Origin: Ferrovibrio sp046297595
GTDB taxonomy: Bacteria; Pseudomonadota; Alphaproteobacteria; Ferrovibrionales; Ferrovibrionaceae
Direction: 5' to 3'
Length of the DNA stretch: 64,000 nucleotides
NCBI RefSeq assembly: GCF_046297595.1
Contig: NZ_JBKBHT010000001.1
Span: 744,001 to 808,000 of the forward strand
Positions 58,925 through 64,000 of the stretch are shown here, one piece after another; positions within the stretch are counted from its first letter, which is position 1; every line of letters begins with the position of its first letter. Both the position numbers and the translations under genes were made by a program. The notes under the pieces were generated by a model that saw only the letters and a list, made by a program, of their open reading frames with translations, had not been told where the DNA came from and did not search any database.

Positions 58925-59803
58925 TTATCCCGGCAGAAGGCGGCTCAGACGGTACAGGCCGCGAGCCGCGGCATCTTCCGGAGCGATGGCGGCCGGTATT
59001 CCGAGCCAGCCGCAGGCTTTAAGATAGCGTTTCGCCAGATTCTGGCCAGCGATGATTTGCAATTCGCCGCGCCATTCGGTGCCGCGCAACTCATGCCCGA
59101 CGAGCAGTCCGGAAAGAAAATCGGGTGCCGCCGTGATGGTCAGTTCCCCGAACAGGCGCCGGCTGCGCACCCCGAACAGGTGGTGCAGCAGCCCGCCCGG
59201 CTGCCCCGAGGCAAGTACGCCGGCATGAAACCCCGCTTCGTCAAAATCACTCGGCTCCTGCGGCAACATGGCCGCGATCAGCCCGTGGTTCGACAGCAGC
59301 GCATAGATCTCTCCGGTCATCATCGTGGAAAAACCGGCCACGCGGCCATCCAGCATGCGCACATGCTTGGAGTGGGTGCCAGGCAAGATGGCCATCACTG
59401 TACTCACCGGCAGGTCGAGACCAAAAAGCTGAATCTCTTCGCCCCGCATCACATCGGGTACCCCGTCGGCGTCTCGGCAGGACAGGCCGGGAACGATATG
59501 ACCAACCCGCTCCTTGCCGATTTCAACCGTACAGAGCGCTGCGGCCAGATCGGCCAAGCCCGCCGGGCAGGCCACATAAGCCGCCTCGCGCCAGCCCTGC
59601 CGGCTGCCCACCATGCCAGACAACAACACCGGGCCGGAATCCACCGCCAGCCAGTCGCCGATCCGCTGTTGCAAGACGGCCGGGTAATCGGTGCGTTGCA
59701 GACCGGCGATACCGGAATCAGCTTCGCGGCGTTCCAGCACTGCCCCATCGGCCGCGATACGATAGGCACGGAAATTACTGCTGCCCCAATCAATGCCGAT
59801 CAT
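58925..59803 (-). CDS. dgoK: 2-Dehydro-3-deoxygalactonokinase
   Basis: A 292-residue ASKHA-fold kinase. It begins IGIDWGSSNFRAYRI, the first phosphate loop, and has SGMVGSRQGWREAAYVACPAGLADLA and MAILPGTHSKHVRMLDGRVAGFSTMMTGEIYALLSNH, both diagnostic of DgoK. It phosphorylates KDGal for the adjacent aldolase. It follows the ABC ATPase gene on the same strand by 51 bases. Confidence 0.94.
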   Translation of the reverse strand: MIGIDWGSSNFRAYRIAADGAVLERREADSGIAGLQRTDYPAVLQQRIGDWLAVDSGPVLLSGMVGSRQGWREAAYVACPAGLADLAAALCTVEIGKERVGHIVPGLSCRDADGVPDVMRGEEIQLFGLDLPVSTVMAILPGTHSKHVRMLDGRVAGFSTMMTGEIYALLSNHGLIAAMLPQEPSDFDEAGFHAGVLASGQPGGLLHHLFGVRSRRLFGELTITAAPDFLSGLLVGHELRGTEWRGELQIIAGQNLAKRYLKACGWLGIPAAIAPEDAAARGLYRLSRLLPG

Positions 59804-59854
59804 TGATTGTTCCGATCATCTGCCGATGTCTGCCATCGGCCAGACGCAGCCAGA

Positions 59855-60928
<1,074 letters not shown>

Positions 60929-60966
60929 CTCGAACTCCCTGTCACTCTTTCTTATCGTTGCCCTGT

Positions 60967-61803
60967 TTACGACTTCACTGCCCCCGCAGTGAGTCCGGAG
61001 ACCATGTAGCGCCGGAATGCATAATAGATAGCCGCTGGAGGCAGGGCATAAACAGCACCTGTCGCCATCAGCACATTGAATGGCGCATCGTCGGTGGTGA
61101 GGAAATGCCCCAAAGCCACGGCCAGAGTGATCTCCTTATCCGCCGACAGCAGCAGGAAGGCATAGAGATACTCGTTCCAGGCCAGCAGTAATGCATATGT
61201 GCCGATCGCCACCAATGATGGCGCCATGAGCGGCAGATAGATCAGGCGGAAAATCTGCAGCGGACTTGCACCGTCGATGCGCGCGGCTTCATCCAGCTCG
61301 TAGGGCAGCTTGTCGGCATATTGCTTCAGCACCCAGATCGCATAAGGCGAGGCGAAGGTCACCATGGTAAAAATCAGCGACCATTGCGTGTTCAGCAGGC
61401 CGTATATGCCCATCACCTTGTACATCGGGATGGCCAGGAAAGCCGGCGGGATCAGGTAGGTCGCCAACGCCATGTTGGAAACCAGCCGCCCGCCCCGCAC
61501 CCTCAGCCGGCTGATGGCGAAAGTGGCAGTTGCAGAGATCGCCAGCGTGATGAGGCAGACCATCACGGCGACGAAAGCGCTATTCCACAATTGCTGCCAG
61601 AAATGCTCCAGATAATAGTGACCCTGCTCCACCACTGTTTCGTAGTTTTCCAACGTCGGTCGAGACGGCCAGATAGCGCCTGCGAAGGTTTCCACCCGAG
61701 GCGTGATCGACATGACGAACAGGTGGTAGATCGGGATCAGGGTCCAGACCAGAATCAAAACGCCAACCAGGGCAAGCCGCCCTTCGTTCAATATCTTCCT
61801 CAT
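60967..61803 (-). CDS. Carbohydrate ABC transporter permease, MalG/UgpE type
   Basis: A 278-residue inner-membrane protein with six helices and the EAA loop YELDEAARIDGASPLQIFRLIYLPLMAPSL, followed by LLAWNEYLYAFLL. The start overlaps the stop of the upstream permease by four bases. Confidence 0.94.
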   Translation of the reverse strand: MRKILNEGRLALVGVLILVWTLIPIYHLFVMSITPRVETFAGAIWPSRPTLENYETVVEQGHYYLEHFWQQLWNSAFVAVMVCLITLAISATATFAISRLRVRGGRLVSNMALATYLIPPAFLAIPMYKVMGIYGLLNTQWSLIFTMVTFASPYAIWVLKQYADKLPYELDEAARIDGASPLQIFRLIYLPLMAPSLVAIGTYALLLAWNEYLYAFLLLSADKEITLAVALGHFLTTDDAPFNVLMATGAVYALPPAAIYYAFRRYMVSGLTAGAVKS

Positions 61804-62678
61804 GGCTGCTCGCCCTTTTTCATACGGCGCAGCATGAGGATCAGCAGCGGCAACATGACAGGCAGCGCCACGACGACGGTTGAAACACCGACCTCGACCT
61901 CCGACATGCCGAAGGCATAGCGAATGCCCAAGGTCGCAAGGGTCTGGGTCGCATCGGCCGGGCCGCCGCCAGTGAGCAGATAGATCGAGTTGAAGTCGCC
62001 CAGGCTCATGATAGTCGAGAGGAGGGTACAGGTGATGTAGAGATTCCGCATGCTGGGGAAGGTGACATAACGGAACTTCTGCAACCCGCTGGCCCCGTCC
62101 ACATCGGCGGATTCATAGAGGTCTTTCGGGATCGCCAGCCGGCCGGCCAGCATGATCAGCGTCCAGAACGGCAGGTATTTCCAGATGTGGACCACACAGA
62201 TCATGGCCAGACCGCTCCAACGGTCGAGCAGCCAGTTAGGTCCGTCTTCCAGCGTGAAACGGAAAATCAGCGAATTGATCATCCCCCATTCCGCATTCAG
62301 CATCCAGCGGAAGGACAGGATGGTAGGAATAGAGGGAATCGCCCAGGGCAGGATGAAGATCACACTGAGCCAGCGGATCCAGCGTTGCTCATGCACAAAG
62401 AAACCCGACAGCAGCAGCGCCAAAAACAACTTCAGGTTCACCGCCACACCAAGAAACACCGCCGTATTGACGATGGTGCGCAGGAAAATCGGATCGTCCC
62501 ACAGACGCAGAAAACTTTTTGGATTACTGCCCAGGATAAGGCCGTAGCCCACCGGATAGATCACCAGCGCGAGGAACAGAACAATATAGGGGACCAGGAA
62601 AATCAGACCCCAGGTTGCCTCTTGCGAGAGGCGGCCTGGGGCCTTTTCCCCGGCTTGCACGTCGGTAACTGCAACCAC
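61800..62678 (-). CDS. Sugar ABC transporter permease, MalF/UgpA type
   Basis: A 292-residue permease of about six helices. The EAA loop is KDLYESADVDGASGLQKFRYVTFPSMRN. Preceding segments LSVIFILPWAIPSIPTILSFRWMLN and the final GISTVV-type segment are usual for this class. It forms the membrane channel with the next gene. It lies 24 bases after the binding-protein gene. Confidence 0.94.
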   Translation of the reverse strand: MVAVTDVQAGEKAPGRLSQEATWGLIFLVPYIVLFLALVIYPVGYGLILGSNPKSFLRLWDDPIFLRTIVNTAVFLGVAVNLKLFLALLLSGFFVHEQRWIRWLSVIFILPWAIPSIPTILSFRWMLNAEWGMINSLIFRFTLEDGPNWLLDRWSGLAMICVVHIWKYLPFWTLIMLAGRLAIPKDLYESADVDGASGLQKFRYVTFPSMRNLYITCTLLSTIMSLGDFNSIYLLTGGGPADATQTLATLGIRYAFGMSEVEVGVSTVVVALPVMLPLLILMLRRMKKGEQP

Positions 62679-62702
62679 GACGATCAGCCGCTACTTACAA
62701 CG

Positions 62703-64000
62703 TCAGCCTTCGACGAGCTGCTTGATGCGGGCGAACATCTCGTCCACAGCCTGCTCGGGCGAAACCTTGTCCTGCACCACCCGCGACATCGCGCGACCCC
62801 AGACATTCTCTGCATTCACCGTGGTGAACTTGTAGTTATAGACGAACTGGAACGGCACGGTGGGCTGCTTCACGAACTGCTGGTAGACGTTCTTGCGATG
62901 CTGATCTTCCTGCCAGAAGGGGCGTTCCGCCGCTTCCTTGGTCACCGGGAACCAGCGGCCGAGCGAGCCTTCCGTATACGGGATCAGGTTCTCGGGCTGG
63001 GACAGGAAGGCGAGGAACTCCTTGCCCCGCTTCTTGTTCGGCGCATCGGCGAACACCACGGCCAGCTTGATCGACACCAGGTTGGGCAACGGCTTGCCAT
63101 CGGGCTTGGCGGGCCAGTTGGTGGTGCGGATCAGGTCGTAGTAATTGACCTTGGCCTGCGCACGATCCTTCTCCTCCTTGGCATTCATCATGTCGTCCAT
63201 GTGTTTGCCGGGCAGCGAGATGGTCGCGTTATGCGTCATCGGGGTGGTCTTGTTATGGAAGGCCACGTTGTTGTCGACATCCTTCCACGACAGCGAACCG
63301 GGCGGCGTGCAGCCCTTGATCACGATATCCGTGTAGTCCTTCAGCGCGGCAACCATGCCGGCCTTGACCTTCGGATCGTTGATCAGCAGCTTGCCGTCCT
63401 TGTCGACCGGCGAGGCGTCATACGCATTCACGTAAGACAGGAAGCTGAAGAAGGTGTCGGAAGCTTCCACCGAGGAGGGATGTCCGATACCGTAGACGCG
63501 CTTGCCCTTGGCACGCAAAGCCGGCTGCACCTTGTCGCACCAGAAGGACCAGTAGCCCTTCCAATCCTTCGGAATGTCGCTTTCCTTGAAACCGGCATCC
63601 TCGACCATGTCTTTCCAGTAATTGGCGTGCATGGTCTGCTGATAGATTGGCATGCCGTAATAGGCGCGCTTGCCGCCCGGTCCCTGCAGGAAGGCAGTGT
63701 CCAGCACGCCAGGCAGGAACTTATCCTTGTTCGGCGTGATGATGTCGGAGAGATCCTCCAACTTGCCTTCATAGGCCCACTTGCCGGCCGTGCGGAAATC
63801 GAAGGTCCAGCCAAAAGCGGCATCGGGCGGCGACTTGGCTTCGACGGCCGACACCGATTTGGTGATTATGTCTTCCACGCCGAACAGGCTGAGTTCGACC
63901 TTCACACCGGTCTTCTGCTGGAAACGCTCGATCACCGCGTTCAGCGCGGTATCCTCGGCGGGATAAAACCCCTTGTTGAACCAGATGGTGAGTTTTTCCT
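62703..64000 (-). CDS. Extracellular solute-binding protein (family 1, sugar type), N-terminus cut
   Basis: The open frame leaves through the right edge, so the signal peptide is missing. The visible 432 residues begin LTIWFNKGFYPAEDTALNAV, then ERFQQKTGVKVELSLFG, the SBP_bac_1 opening. Later parts are DAAFGWTFDFRTAGKWAYEGKLEDLSDII and GRWFPVTKEAAERPFW. No internal start is chosen, since family similarity continues upstream of the GTG at 63935. It supplies the ligand for the downstream CUT1 permease. Tryptophans and aromatic residues suit a carbohydrate ligand. Together with dgoK/dgoA a galactonate-related sugar is the first guess. Confidence 0.93.
   Translation of the reverse strand, partial: EKLTIWFNKGFYPAEDTALNAVIERFQQKTGVKVELSLFGVEDIITKSVSAVEAKSPPDAAFGWTFDFRTAGKWAYEGKLEDLSDIITPNKDKFLPGVLDTAFLQGPGGKRAYYGMPIYQQTMHANYWKDMVEDAGFKESDIPKDWKGYWSFWCDKVQPALRAKGKRVYGIGHPSSVEASDTFFSFLSYVNAYDASPVDKDGKLLINDPKVKAGMVAALKDYTDIVIKGCTPPGSLSWKDVDNNVAFHNKTTPMTHNATISLPGKHMDDMMNAKEEKDRAQAKVNYYDLIRTTNWPAKPDGKPLPNLVSIKLAVVFADAPNKKRGKEFLAFLSQPENLIPYTEGSLGRWFPVTKEAAERPFWQEDQHRKNVYQQFVKQPTVPFQFVYNYKFTTVNAENVWGRAMSRVVQDKVSPEQAVDEMFARIKQLVEG

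Overview
The window reads as a piece of the main chromosome of a GC-rich, free-living alphaproteobacterium, probably in or near the Rhodospirillales. The grounds are a tRNA with encoded CCA, strong G/C third-position bias, short intergenic gaps, a PAS_5 protein, a TorF-type porin, an OlsB acyltransferase, a COG0523/DUF1826 pair behind a Zur-type box, and several AMP-forming CoA ligases. I saw no phage, transposase, CRISPR array or plasmid functions. It is an ordinary core and metabolic region, not an island.

Layout. 1-1700: 3' end of a polyprenyl diphosphate synthase, tRNA-Pro(CGG) and a DMT exporter. 1.8-10 kb (minus): a full HAAT/LIV uptake system (livH-livM-livG-livF), then a CoA ligase and two tandem paralogous binding proteins. 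Two near-identical TTGACGT palindromes flank this module. 10.2-13.7 kb: an MBL-fold hydrolase, a second CoA ligase and an enoyl-CoA hydratase. 13.9-19.3 kb: TorF porin, a ThiE-like protein, YggS, a small lipoprotein, and serC-serA separated by a hairpin. 19.5-23.6 kb: an OmpR-type response regulator, its histidine kinase and an LtaS/EptA-like membrane sulfatase-fold transferase. Matching 11-bp direct repeats precede the regulator and the transferase.

23.6-32.4 kb: a helical unknown, a TMEM165/GDT1 Mn/Ca exporter behind a clear yybP-ykoY manganese riboswitch, a lipoprotein, cytochrome b561, a ComM/YifB ATPase, a soluble two-PAS chemoreceptor with CheW, an enoyl reductase and a PAS_5 protein. 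32.6-45.7 kb: a PPOX flavoprotein, a TrxR-like ferredoxin-NADP reductase, two coupled acyl-CoA synthetases, OlsB, AmpG, PrpE-type CoA ligase, nitronate monooxygenase, a hydrolase, a YkuD protein and an alphaproteobacterial unknown. 45.8-49.9 kb: Zur-type COG0523 GTPase plus DUF1826, a RibA with a degenerate RibB-like half, and an HSL-type esterase. 50-58.3 kb: a large patatin-related protein, a parvulin, ArgJ, MutT, VOC and TetR, an NDUFAF5-like methyltransferase and a second patatin. 58.2-64 kb (minus): a sugar ABC transporter with KDPGal aldolase and KDGal kinase, cut by the right edge.

The dominant theme is import and CoA activation of carboxylic acids: the LIV module, five CoA ligases, a hydratase and an enoyl reductase. 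The most useful non-coding signals are the Mn riboswitch with its 15-bp expression-platform hairpin, the Zur-type box overlapping an apparently leaderless promoter, the TetR operator, the response-regulator repeats and the paired TTGACGT palindromes. I found no clearly new biological system. The best candidates for new knowledge are regulatory links and substrate assignments.
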